Source of the DNA: Rhizobiaceae bacterium
GTDB taxonomy: Bacteria > Pseudomonadota > Alphaproteobacteria > Rhizobiales > Rhizobiaceae
DNA length: 64,000 bases
Assembly: GCA_905339215.1 (NCBI GenBank)
Contig: CAJPFN010000033.1
Coordinates: 32,988-96,987, forward strand
Reading direction: 5' to 3'
In this document: piece by piece, positions 1 to 8,903 of the stretch
Layout: each line of letters opens with the position of its first letter
How positions within the stretch are numbered: the stretch's first letter is position 1
Position numbers and translations under genes: made by a program
The notes under the pieces: generated by a model
Told to the model about the DNA's origin: nothing
The model's input: the letters and a program-made list of their open reading frames with translations, nothing else
Databases searched by the model: none

Positions 1-1908
1 CGCTACCGCGCGCTCGAACGGCTGGTCAAGCAGAAGCGCCTGACGAAGACCGCGCCCGTGCCCTGTGTGGTGCGCGATCCAGCCGCCGGCATCCTCGCCG
101 AGGACGATTCGCTCGCTGAAAACTGCCAGCGCGCCCCGCTTCATCCGCTCGACCAGTTTCGCGCCTTCCAGACCCTTCGCGAGAAGGGCCAGTCCGAGGA
201 GGAAATCGCAGCCGCCTTCTTCGTGCCCGTCAACGTCGTCAAGCAGCGGCTGCGGCTCGCGTCCGTTTCGCCGGCGCTGCTCGAAACCTATGCCGAGGAC
301 GGCATGTCGCTCGAGCAGTTGATGGCCTTCACCGTCTCCCCCGACCATAGCCGCCAGGAACAGGTCTGGGAGGCGCTCCGCAGTAGCTGGTCGAAGGAGC
401 CCTATCAGATCCGCCGCATGCTGACGGAATCGACGGTGCGCGCTTCCGACAAGCGCGCCGTCTTCGTCGGCATCGACGCCTATGAGGCGGCTGGCGGCAT
501 CGTCCTGCGCGACCTGTTCCAGTCCGACGATGGCGGATGGCTGCAGGATGCGGCGCTGCTCGACCGGTTGGCCGCCGAGAAGCTGAAGGTCATGGCCGAC
601 GAGATCGCCAATGAAGGCTGGAAGTGGATCGAGGTTGCCGTCAGCTTCCCCTATGGCGTGACCCACGGCCTGCGCGAACTGGAAGGCACGCCGATCGATC
701 GCACGACCGAGGAACAGGCGACCCTCGATGCCCTGCGCGCCGAGTATGACAAGCTCCAGGCCGAATATGAGGACGCGGACGAGCTGCCGGAAGAGGTCGA
801 TGAGCGCCTGGGCGAGATCGAGACCGCCATCGACGCCCTGGAAACCCGTCCCGTCCGCTACGATCCGGCCGATATCGCGCGCGCCGGCGTTTTCGTCAGC
901 ATCGATTCCGACGGCTCGCTGCTCGTCGACCGCGGCTATGTGAAGCCCGAGGACGAGGCTCCGGCCACCGATGGTGGCGAGGATGGTGACGGCAAGACGG
1001 CGGGCGATCCCGACGGGGACGGTTCCAGCCAGCGGACGATTATTAGCATCGGCGGACAGCCCATCGAGGCGGATGACGAGGAGGAAGACGCCATCAAGCC
1101 CCTGCCGGACCGTCTCGTGATGGAGCTGACCGCCGAGCGCACGCTGGCGCTCAGGGACAAGCTTGCGGGCGACCCGGCGACCGCCTTCCTGGCCGTGCTG
1201 CACAAGTTCTGCCGCGACGTCTTCTCGCGTTACGGCGCCCACGGCGTCGCGATGGAAGTCGCGGTACGCGGCACGGTGTTTCAGGCGCAGTCGCCGGAAC
1301 TGCGGGACACGCCCTATGCACGTGCGATCGAGGCGCGCCACAAGGATTGGGAAGCGCGCCTGCCGGTCGATGTCACCGACCTCTGGGATGCGCTCGCGGC
1401 GCTTGCCGGCACTGAGCAGGCCGAACTGTTCGCCCATTGCGCGTCGTTCGGCGTCAACGCGCTCTATGAGCGGGCCGACCGCTATGGTGGCGGCGCGATC
1501 TCCGCGCATGGGGTTCAGTTGCGCCTTGCCGAGGCCGATCACCTTGCCCGCGCCACCGGCCTCGACATGGCCGTGGCGGGCTGGCGTCCGACCGTCGGCA
1601 ATTATCTCGGTCGCGTCACCAAGGCGCGCATCCTCGAAGCCGTGCGCGAAGGCGCGGGTGAACGGGCCGCGCAGCTCATCGACCATCTGAAGAAGGGCGA
1701 TATGGCGAAGGAAGCCGAGCGGCTGCTCGCCGACACCGGCTGGCTGCCCGAGCCGCTGCGCCTTGCCGGTGCCGAGCCGGATCCTGACGTGGCGACGACC
1801 GAGGGAGAAACCGAGGCATTGCCGGACTTCCTCGCCGGCGATGACGAAGAGTCTTCCACCAGCGCCGACGGCGAGGATGACCCGGCCCGCATGATCGCAG
1901 CGGAATAG
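1..1908 (+). CDS. ParB/RepB-like partition protein of the ICE, 5' truncated by window edge
   Basis: The frame is open from base 1 to a TAG at 1908, so the true start lies outside the window. The visible part (about 635 residues) begins with a basic ParB-type segment (RYRALERLVKQKRLTKTAP). A helix-turn-helix-like stretch follows (EEEIAAAFFVPVNVVKQRL), as in the KorB/Spo0J DNA-binding core. A long, acidic, low-complexity linker follows around residues 310-365, then a conserved C-terminal part of unknown role. In this ICE family such a large ParB-like protein is usual at the head of the maintenance block. Known ParB proteins bind centromere-like sites and act with ParA; parA here is 14 kb away. 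Whether this protein partners it or regulates transcription is inference. Confidence 0.75.
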   Translation, partial: RYRALERLVKQKRLTKTAPVPCVVRDPAAGILAEDDSLAENCQRAPLHPLDQFRAFQTLREKGQSEEEIAAAFFVPVNVVKQRLRLASVSPALLETYAEDGMSLEQLMAFTVSPDHSRQEQVWEALRSSWSKEPYQIRRMLTESTVRASDKRAVFVGIDAYEAAGGIVLRDLFQSDDGGWLQDAALLDRLAAEKLKVMADEIANEGWKWIEVAVSFPYGVTHGLRELEGTPIDRTTEEQATLDALRAEYDKLQAEYEDADELPEEVDERLGEIETAIDALETRPVRYDPADIARAGVFVSIDSDGSLLVDRGYVKPEDEAPATDGGEDGDGKTAGDPDGDGSSQRTIISIGGQPIEADDEEEDAIKPLPDRLVMELTAERTLALRDKLAGDPATAFLAVLHKFCRDVFSRYGAHGVAMEVAVRGTVFQAQSPELRDTPYARAIEARHKDWEARLPVDVTDLWDALAALAGTEQAELFAHCASFGVNALYERADRYGGGAISAHGVQLRLAEADHLARATGLDMAVAGWRPTVGNYLGRVTKARILEAVREGAGERAAQLIDHLKKGDMAKEAERLLADTGWLPEPLRLAGAEPDPDVATTEGETEALPDFLAGDDEESSTSADGEDDPARMIAAE

Positions 1909-1967
1909 CCGAACCATGCGGGGCGGCCCCGGCCGCCTCGCATCCCTTCACCCCATCCGCTTATCCG

Positions 1968-2019
1968 AGCCCGGCCCTCCGCAACGGGGAACAGCCGGGC
2001 TCCTCTCGTTTCAGGAGCC
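1968..2019 (+). promoter_or_regulatory. leader with two mutually exclusive hairpins, one covering the Shine-Dalgarno
   Basis: Two perfect stems overlap. AGCCCGGC (1968-1975) pairs with GCCGGGCT (1994-2001). GGCTCCT (1998-2004) pairs with AGGAGCC (2013-2019). Both cannot form at once because 1998-2001 is shared. The second stem buries AGGAG, the ribosome binding site of the gene starting at 2024. The layout is that of a translational switch; function is inferred only from pairing. Confidence 0.4.
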
Positions 2020-2023
2020 TGAC

Positions 2024-2446
2024 ATGGCCGACTATTTCACTCATTTCTCATGCCTGCTCGATGTCGGCACGCCGCAGAACGCGGCCCGCGCACTCGACCT
2101 CTACAACAGGCTGTCCGAAGCGGCGGAAGACCCGCCGTCCGACGGTTTCCTGCTTTCGATCCAGCCCGAACATGGCGGCAGGCGGCTCTGGATCCGCGAT
2201 GACGTGACCGGCGACCCGCAGCGCGTCATCGACTTCGTGCTGCTCTGCGCGAAAACCTTCGGCCTCACCGGCTGCTGGGGTTTCCAATACGCCAACACCT
2301 GCTCGCGTCCGCGCACCGATGCCTTCGGCGGCGGCGCGCATGTGCTCGATCTCGGCGCCGGCCAATCCGTTGCCCGGATCGGCACGCACGGATGGCTCGC
2401 CGACATGCTCGCGACGGGAGGGGCGGACGATGCCGAGGATCGTTGA
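2024..2446 (+). CDS. conserved ICE protein of unknown function, 140 aa
   Basis: Begins MADYFTHFSCLLDVGTPQNA. The ATG at 2024 is chosen because AGGAG lies 7 bases before it; the frame is open upstream but without a binding site. There is no signal peptide or membrane segment. The protein is rich in aromatic residues and has several cysteines, and I recognise no catalytic motif. Its end overlaps the next gene by 17 bases, which suggests the two are translated together. Proteins of this type sit next to ParB-like and helicase genes in related ICEs, but no function is known to me. Confidence 0.7.
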   Translation: MADYFTHFSCLLDVGTPQNAARALDLYNRLSEAAEDPPSDGFLLSIQPEHGGRRLWIRDDVTGDPQRVIDFVLLCAKTFGLTGCWGFQYANTCSRPRTDAFGGGAHVLDLGAGQSVARIGTHGWLADMLATGGADDAEDR

Positions 2447-3074
2447 AACCACCGTCTACCAGCTCGGCGAGCTGTCCGTGGAGGCGCAGGAGAAGGCGCG
2501 CGCCTGGTTCCGCGAAAGCATGGACACCGATGGTTGGTACGAATTTGTCTACGAGGACTTCGAGGCGATCTGCGCCATTCTCGGGGTGCGGCTTAAGACC
2601 CGCGCCGTTCGACTCCATGGCGGCGGCACGCGGCAGAAGCCGTGCGTCTATTTCCGCGGTTTCTGGTCGCAGGGCGATGGCGCCTGCTTCGAGGCCTTCT
2701 ATTCCCATGCGAAAGGCGCTCCTCGCAAGATCAGGGCGCACGCGCCGCAAGATGGCGAGCTTCACCGGATCGCGGACGCCTTGCAGGCGGTCCAGAAGCG
2801 GAACTTCTATCAGCTTCGCGCCGATGCCACCCATCGCGGCCACTACTATCACGAATACTGCATGGCGCTCTCGGTCGAGCGCGGTAGTCCGACCTGCCAG
2901 GACATGACCGCCGATGCGGAGGAAGCCGTGACGGAGGCGCTGCGCGATCTCGCCCGCTGGCTCTACCGCCAGCTCGAGCAGGAATATGAATATCAGACCT
3001 CGGACGCCGTGGTCGACGAGGCGATCATCGCCAACGGTTACACCTTCACCAATTCCGGGCGACGCTTCGGCTAA
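2430..3074 (+). CDS. conserved ICE protein, sometimes labelled antitoxin-like, 214 aa
   Basis: Starts MPRIVETTVYQLGELS with GGGAGG eight bases upstream, inside the end of the previous gene. The sequence is rich in Tyr, Trp and His (YHEYCMALSVERG; WLYRQLEQEYEYQTS). It lacks recognisable catalytic, membrane or HTH motifs. I recall close relatives in rhizobial genomes carrying the label 'antitoxin of toxin-antitoxin stability system', but no toxin-like partner is visible here, so that label should not be trusted. The overlap with the upstream gene indicates a two-gene transcription unit. It precedes the helicase gene by 123 bases. Confidence 0.7.
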   Translation: MPRIVETTVYQLGELSVEAQEKARAWFRESMDTDGWYEFVYEDFEAICAILGVRLKTRAVRLHGGGTRQKPCVYFRGFWSQGDGACFEAFYSHAKGAPRKIRAHAPQDGELHRIADALQAVQKRNFYQLRADATHRGHYYHEYCMALSVERGSPTCQDMTADAEEAVTEALRDLARWLYRQLEQEYEYQTSDAVVDEAIIANGYTFTNSGRRFG

Positions 3075-3197
3075 GCGCCAACGGTCCATCATCGGTCCGT
3101 TCAGAGGAAGAGGTCGGCCGGGACGGGTTTGAGCCGGTGCGGTCGAGAGAGAGCGCCAGCCGGTTCGTCCCGTCCCGCTCTCCTCGAGGTTCCCCCC

Positions 3198-6100
3198 ATG
3201 ACCACTGTCTCCGCATCCGCGGCCGCCCTTGCGGCCACGTCTATCCCGCTCGCCCCTGTCACCGATCCGGCCGCTCGCATCGCCGAGGCGGCGCGGCTTC
3301 TTCTCCCCCATCTCGAGCGCGGCCAGCGCATCGACGCGGGCGTCCTGCGCACCGCCATGGAGGCGGCCTTCGGCGCCTCCGATGCGACCGGCGCCTGGGA
3401 CTGGAAGACCGCCTATGACGCCTGCGAGGCGGCGACCGCGCTGTTCCTGCGCAAATACGGAAAGGCGCTTTCCCGCAAAGCCGGCTCTCCGGCTGCCATG
3501 CTGCCGATGCTGGCGAAGATCGCCGACCTCCTTCCCACCCATACGCGCCGTTCGGCCGAGAGCGAGGCCTTCCAGCAATTCTCCACTCCGATCCCGCTCG
3601 GCCTCGCCGCCGCAACCGCCGCGTCGATCACCGCCGCCGACTGCGTGTTGGAGCCCTCTGCCGGCACCGGCCTGCTCGCCATCCTGGCCGAGATAGCGGG
3701 CGGATCGCTGGTCCTGAACGAACTGGCCGACACTCGCGCCGGTCTTCTCTCCCACCTCTTTCCGGCCATTCCCGTCACCCGTTTCGACGCCGCGCAGATC
3801 GACGATCATCTCGATGCGGCCGTCGTGCCGTCCGTCGTGCTGATGAACCCGCCATTCTCGGCGATGGCGAACGTCTCGGGCCGGATGGCCGACGCCGCCT
3901 GTCGTCATGTCGCCTCGGCATTGGCGCGCCTGGCCGATGGTGGACGGCTGGTGGCGATCACCGGCGCGAACTTTTCTCCCGACGATCCGGCCTGGACCAC
4001 CGCCTTCACCCGCCTGCAGGCGCGCGGGCGCGTGGTGTTCACCGCCGCCATCGACGGCTCGGTCTATGCCAGGCACGGCACCACCATCGATACGCGACTG
4101 ACCGTCATCGACAAGCTGCCCGCCGATGATCCGGCGGCGTTCCCAACTTCGCCAGGCGTCGCGCCCGACGTCGCCACGCTGCTCGGCTGGATCGACACGC
4201 ATGTTCCGGCACGGCTGCCGGTCGCGGCTTCCGCGGGCGTTTCCGCCATTCCCGCCGTCGCGCATACCACCGCTCCGCGCATCGTCCGGGGATATGCCGC
4301 ACGGCCATCCACTCCCGCTCCGGCCAGCCTGGCCGAGCCCGACGGCGTCGAGCTCGACTATGAGACAGTGGACTGGACGCCGGCCGACGGGCCCCGCCTG
4401 ACGGACGCGATCTATGAGGAATACGCTCTTCAGTCGATCCGTATTCCCGGCTCTCAGGCCCATCCGACCAAGCTGGTGCAGTCGGCCGCGATGGCCTCGG
4501 TCGCGCCGCCCAAGCCCAGCTATCGGCCGTGCCTGCCGGCCAACATCGTCACCGATGGCCTGCTGTCGGACGCCCAGCTCGAGACGGTGATCTATGCCGG
4601 CGAGGCCCATGGCGAATTCCTCGCCGGATCCTGGACCGTGGACGAGACCTTCGACATCGTCTCGGCCGCGCGAGACGATGCGCCGATTGCCGTGCGATTC
4701 CGGCGCGGCTTCATGCTCGGCGACGGGACCGGCGCGGGCAAGGGCCGCCAGTCGGCCGGCATCATCGTCGACAACTGGATGCAAGGGCGTCGCAAGGCGG
4801 TCTGGATATCCAAGGCCGATCTCATCGAGGACGCGCGCCGCGACTGGTCGGCGCTCGGCATGGAGCGGCTGCTGGTGACGCCGCTGTCCCGCTTCCCGCA
4901 GGGCAAGCCCATCACGCTCCAGGAAGGCGTCCTATTCACCACCTATTCCACGCTGCGGTCCGACGAGCGCGGCGAGAAGCTTTCGCGGGTCCGACAGATC
5001 GTCGAATGGTTGGGCGCCGACTTCGACGGAGTGATCATTTTCGACGAAAGCCACGCCATGCAGAATGCCGCTGGCAGCAAGGGCGACCGCGGCGAGCAGG
5101 CCGCCTCGCAGCAGGGACGTGCAGGTCTTCGCCTACAGCACGCACTACCCAATGCCCGTGTGGTCTATGTGTCCGCCACGGGCGCGACCACCGTCCACAA
5201 TCTCGCCTACGCGCAGCGGCTCGGCCTCTGGGGCGGCGAGGATTTCCCGTTCACGACCCGAACCGAGTTCGTCGAGGCGATCGAGGCCGGCGGCGTCGCG
5301 GCGATGGAGGTGCTGGCGCGCGACCTCAAGGCGCTCGGTCTCTACACGGCCCGGTCGCTCTCTTATGACGGCATCGAATATGAGCTGGTCGAGCACGAGC
5401 TCACGCCGGAGCAGACCCGCATCTATGACGCCTATGCCGGGGCTTTCGCCATCATCCACAACAATCTCGATGCGGCGATGCAGGCCGCCAACATCACCGG
5501 CGAGCATGGCACGCTGAACCGGCAGGCGAAGTCGGCGGCACGTTCCGCTTTCGAATCTACCAAGCAGAGGTTCTTTGGCCATCTGCTGACCTCGATGAAG
5601 ACGCCGACGCTGATCCGCTCGATCGAGCGCGATCTCGAACAGGGTCACGCCGCGGTCATCCAGATCGTCTCGACCGGCGAGGCGTTGATGGAACGGCGCC
5701 TTGCGGAAATTCCGACCGAGGAATGGAACGACGTCCGCGTCGACATCACGCCCCGCGAATATGTGCTGTCGTACCTGCAGCACAGCTTCCCGGTGCAGCT
5801 CTACGAACCCTTCACCGATAGCGAGGGCAACCTGTCGTCGCGGCCAGTATTCCGTGACGGCCAGCCGGCCGAAAGCCGCGAGGCCGTCGCCCGCCGCGAT
5901 CGCCTGATCGAGAAGCTCGCCTCCCTGCCGCCCGTTCCCGGCGCGCTTGACCAGGTCGTACAGCATTTCGGCACCGACACGGTGGCGGAAGTCACCGGCC
6001 GCTCCCGCCGCATCGTGCGCAAGACCGGCGCAAACGGGATCGACCGCCTAATGGTCGAGAATCGCGCCGTCTCGGCCTCGCTCGCCGATGTGGCCGCCTT

Positions 6101-7553
6101 CATGGACGACCAGAAGCGTGTGCTCGTCTTCTCCGACGCGGGTGGAACGGGCCGCAGCTACCACGCCGAATTGTCGGCGCGAAACCAGCGAATGCGGGTC
6201 CACTATCTCCTGGAACCCGGCTGGAAGGCCGACGCCGCCATCCAGGGCCTGGGTCGGACCAACCGGACCAACCAGGCGCAGCCGCCGCTCTTCCGGCCGA
6301 TCGCCACCGACGTGAAGGCCGAGAAGCGCTTCCTGTCGACGATCGCGCGGCGGCTCGACACACTCGGCGCAATCACGCGCGGCCAACGCCAGACCGGCGG
6401 CCAGGGCCTGTTCCGGCCCGAGGACAATCTGGAAAGTCCCTATGCGCGCGACGCGCTCCGGCAGCTCTACCTGCTGCTGGCGCGAGGCAAGGTCGAGGGC
6501 TGCTCGCTCCAGATGTTCGAGGAAGCCACCGGCCTCTCGCTCACGGACGCGAACGGCATCAAGGACGAATTGCCGCCGATCACCACCTTTCTCAACCGGC
6601 TGTTGGCGCTGACCATCGACCTGCAGGGCATCCTGTTCACGGCCTTCGAGCAGCTTCTGAATGCCAGGATCGAAGGCGCAATTGCATCGGGCACCTATGA
6701 CATGGGGCTGGAGACGCTCAAGGCCGAGAGCTTCGTTGTCGCCGGCCGGCGCACCATCCACGTCCATCCCAGCACCGGCGCGGAAACCCGCCTGCTGACC
6801 ATCACCCAGCGCGAACGCAACCGGCCGGTCGCGCTCGACCACGCCCTGGCTCACCTCTCGGATCGTCGCGCCGTACTGCTCGTCAACGAGCGTTCGGGCC
6901 GAGCCGCCGTCCAGATTCCGACCAGCAGCGTCATGCTCGACGATGGCGAGATCGAACGGCGTGTCCGCCTGATCCGTCCGATGGAGGCCCACAATGTCCC
7001 GGTGAAGATGATGGGCGAAACGCACTGGATCGAAGCCGACGAGGGCACGTTCGCCAACGCATGGAACGCCGAGCTGGCCGAGGTTCCGGAATTCTCCGAC
7101 AGTACCATCCATGTCGTCGCCGGGCTGCTCTTGCCGATCTGGAAGCGCCTGCCGAACGAGTCGACGCGGGTCTATCGGCTTCAGACCGATGACGGCGAGC
7201 GCATCGTCGGCCGCCGGGTTTCACCGGCATGGGTGGCGGAAGTGGCCGCCACCGGCGCCACGACGCTGACGGCGGACGATGCCTTCGCGGCCCTGATCGA
7301 CGGCGGGACGATCCTCGACCTCGCTGAAGGACTCCAATTGCGCCGGGTCCGCGTCATGGGCGCCCATCGCATCGAGCTGTCGGGCTTCACCGACACCATG
7401 CGTGACCGGCTCCGCGCATACGGTCTGTTCCACGAGATCATTTCGTGGAAGCTGCGCATGTTCGTACCGACCGATGCGAGCGGCGCCGGTGTGCTGGCGA
7501 AGGTCCTGGAGCGCTACCCGGTCGAGCGCGTCTCCGAACGGGAGGCTGCGTAA
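3198..7553 (+). CDS. Strawberry-notch family helicase/NTPase with N-terminal methylase-like domain, 1451 aa
   Basis: The N-terminal third carries a Rossmann-type methyltransferase core: LEPSAGTGLLA, then VLMNPPFSAM with NPPF at residues 217-220, the catalytic signature of N6-adenine methylases. The central part is an SF2 helicase of the Strawberry-notch type, with Walker A GDGTGAGKGR (about 508-517), a DESH box (616-619), SATGAT as motif III and GLGRTNRT (about 1017) as motif VI. The start ATG at 3198 follows GAGGTT; an open stretch upstream lacks a binding site. Such methylase-helicase proteins are typical cargo or maintenance genes of this ICE family, and are thought, without proof, to protect or remodel element DNA. 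It abuts the TOPRIM gene directly (TAA then ATG), so they are probably one operon. Confidence 0.85.
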   Translation: MTTVSASAAALAATSIPLAPVTDPAARIAEAARLLLPHLERGQRIDAGVLRTAMEAAFGASDATGAWDWKTAYDACEAATALFLRKYGKALSRKAGSPAAMLPMLAKIADLLPTHTRRSAESEAFQQFSTPIPLGLAAATAASITAADCVLEPSAGTGLLAILAEIAGGSLVLNELADTRAGLLSHLFPAIPVTRFDAAQIDDHLDAAVVPSVVLMNPPFSAMANVSGRMADAACRHVASALARLADGGRLVAITGANFSPDDPAWTTAFTRLQARGRVVFTAAIDGSVYARHGTTIDTRLTVIDKLPADDPAAFPTSPGVAPDVATLLGWIDTHVPARLPVAASAGVSAIPAVAHTTAPRIVRGYAARPSTPAPASLAEPDGVELDYETVDWTPADGPRLTDAIYEEYALQSIRIPGSQAHPTKLVQSAAMASVAPPKPSYRPCLPANIVTDGLLSDAQLETVIYAGEAHGEFLAGSWTVDETFDIVSAARDDAPIAVRFRRGFMLGDGTGAGKGRQSAGIIVDNWMQGRRKAVWISKADLIEDARRDWSALGMERLLVTPLSRFPQGKPITLQEGVLFTTYSTLRSDERGEKLSRVRQIVEWLGADFDGVIIFDESHAMQNAAGSKGDRGEQAASQQGRAGLRLQHALPNARVVYVSATGATTVHNLAYAQRLGLWGGEDFPFTTRTEFVEAIEAGGVAAMEVLARDLKALGLYTARSLSYDGIEYELVEHELTPEQTRIYDAYAGAFAIIHNNLDAAMQAANITGEHGTLNRQAKSAARSAFESTKQRFFGHLLTSMKTPTLIRSIERDLEQGHAAVIQIVSTGEALMERRLAEIPTEEWNDVRVDITPREYVLSYLQHSFPVQLYEPFTDSEGNLSSRPVFRDGQPAESREAVARRDRLIEKLASLPPVPGALDQVVQHFGTDTVAEVTGRSRRIVRKTGANGIDRLMVENRAVSASLADVAAFMDDQKRVLVFSDAGGTGRSYHAELSARNQRMRVHYLLEPGWKADAAIQGLGRTNRTNQAQPPLFRPIATDVKAEKRFLSTIARRLDTLGAITRGQRQTGGQGLFRPEDNLESPYARDALRQLYLLLARGKVEGCSLQMFEEATGLSLTDANGIKDELPPITTFLNRLLALTIDLQGILFTAFEQLLNARIEGAIASGTYDMGLETLKAESFVVAGRRTIHVHPSTGAETRLLTITQRERNRPVALDHALAHLSDRRAVLLVNERSGRAAVQIPTSSVMLDDGEIERRVRLIRPMEAHNVPVKMMGETHWIEADEGTFANAWNAELAEVPEFSDSTIHVVAGLLLPIWKRLPNESTRVYRLQTDDGERIVGRRVSPAWVAEVAATGATTLTADDAFAALIDGGTILDLAEGLQLRRVRVMGAHRIELSGFTDTMRDRLRAYGLFHEIISWKLRMFVPTDASGAGVLAKVLERYPVERVSEREAA

Positions 7554-8597
7554 ATGGCTCGCCACGACGCATCCGAACTGGCGCGGCGCCTTGCCCGCCA
7601 GGCCGAGGCGGTGTGCCGGCACTATCTGCCCGCCGGTCATCGCGAGGGCCGCTACTGGCTGGTCGGCGATGTTCGCAACACGCCCGGCCGCTCCATGTTC
7701 GTCCGACTCACCGGGCCGGAGTCCGGCAAGGGCGCGGCGGGAAAATGGACGGATGCCGCAAGCGCGGAACATGGCGACCTGCTCGACGTCATCCGAGAAA
7801 GCTGCGGCCTCACCGACTTCAAAGACGTCGCCGATGAGGCCAGGGCCTTTCTGAGCCTGCCGCGTCCCGAGCCCGAACCGGGCGGCCAACGGCGGCCGGC
7901 GTCGGCGGCCACCGGATCGTCGGAGGCCGCGCGACGGCTCTTCGCCATGTCGCAGCCGATTACGGGCACAGTCGCAGAAGCGTACTTACGGAAACGCGGC
8001 ATCACGGCTTTGCACGGAACCGGATCACTCCGCTTCCACCCGCGCTGCTATTATCGGCCCGACGAGTATTCGCCGACCGAGACCTGGCCGGCGATGATCG
8101 CCTCCGTCACCGACCTCGCAGGCCGGATCACCGGAGCGCATCGCACCTGGCTTTCTCCCGATGGCGACGGCAAGGCGCCGATCGACACGCCGAGGCGGGC
8201 AATGGGTGACCTTCTCGGCCATGCGGTCCGGTTCAGCGTGACGCAGGACGTGATGGCGGCAGGTGAAGGCATCGAGACCATGCTGTCGCTCAGATGCGTC
8301 CTGCCGACCATGCCGATGGTGGCCGCGCTCTCGGCCGCCCATCTCTCCGCCATCCTCTTTCCGGACATCCTGCGCCGGCTCTACATCGCGCGCGACGACG
8401 ATCCGGCAGGCGACGGCGCGATGGCGGCATTGATCGACCGGGCCGAACAGGCCGGGATCGAGGCGATCGTGCTGTCGCCGACGCTTGGGGACTTCAACGA
8501 GGATCTGCGGGTGCTCGGCATCGATGCGCTGCGGGCGGCCATCCGCGTCCAGATCGTGCCGCAGGACGTCGCCCGCTTCATGGAACTCGCAGCGTAG
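7554..8597 (+). CDS. TOPRIM domain primase-like protein (DUF7146 type), 347 aa
   Basis: The N-terminal half matches the DUF7146 region found before TOPRIM domains in phage and ICE primases (RRLARQAEAVCRHYLP; GRYWLVGDVRNTPGRS). The C-terminal half has the TOPRIM signature: GEGIET with Glu238, then ARDDDPAG with Asp281-283, which in this fold coordinate metal. The protein lacks a full zinc-ribbon of the DnaG type, so activity may depend on a partner. The gene starts on the base after the helicase stop codon, which implies shared transcription and possibly a shared task in copying or priming transferred single-stranded ICE DNA; that role is inference. Confidence 0.8.
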   Translation: MARHDASELARRLARQAEAVCRHYLPAGHREGRYWLVGDVRNTPGRSMFVRLTGPESGKGAAGKWTDAASAEHGDLLDVIRESCGLTDFKDVADEARAFLSLPRPEPEPGGQRRPASAATGSSEAARRLFAMSQPITGTVAEAYLRKRGITALHGTGSLRFHPRCYYRPDEYSPTETWPAMIASVTDLAGRITGAHRTWLSPDGDGKAPIDTPRRAMGDLLGHAVRFSVTQDVMAAGEGIETMLSLRCVLPTMPMVAALSAAHLSAILFPDILRRLYIARDDDPAGDGAMAALIDRAEQAGIEAIVLSPTLGDFNEDLRVLGIDALRAAIRVQIVPQDVARFMELAA

Positions 8598-8903
8598 CCG
8601 GAATGGGATGGGGGGTGACCCGCCGTCAACCGCGTCGCCGGATGCTCACCCATCGGAAGAGGACCGCGCCTCGGCCTTCGAGAGGGCGATCGGCCGTCAA
8701 GCGGCCCGGCCGGGCAACCTTGTGGCCGACTATTTTCCGGCGGCCCTTCGGGCCTTTCCATCGCGAACCAAAATAGTCGGCCCCTTCGGCCCTCCGCTGC
8801 GCTTCGGCCCTGCGCTGTCGCTCCGGGTGCCAATCCGGCCCGCCCGACGGCTTCGTCGCCATGAAGGCCGCGACGGTCGCGGTCCAAACCGACGGAGCAT
8901 CCC
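8598..8903. other. 306-base gap with strong dyad symmetry, no gene seen
   Basis: Between the TOPRIM gene and the DUF2493 gene there is no convincing reading frame. The stretch holds one long perfect inverted repeat (separate entry, 8724-8782) and a string of short GC hairpins including CCGCGAC-G-GTCGCGG just before the next gene. No promoter of standard form is evident. Confidence 0.5.
8724..8782. repeat. 13-bp perfect inverted repeat enclosing a smaller hairpin
   Basis: GGCCGACTATTTT (8724-8736) is exactly complementary to AAAATAGTCGGCC (8770-8782). The 33-base loop contains a second stem, GGCCC-TTC-GGGCC. The AT-rich inner ends stand out against the GC-rich surroundings. It could be a structured small RNA, a protein-binding cruciform or a terminator of the helicase-TOPRIM operon; on either strand the stem ends in GC rather than a U-run, so a simple terminator is less likely. 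Confidence 0.55.

Noticed and set aside
2265..4784. 839-codon minus-strand frame opposite the ICE helicase
   Set aside because: Low-complexity antisense of three well-supported plus-strand genes; no family resemblance.
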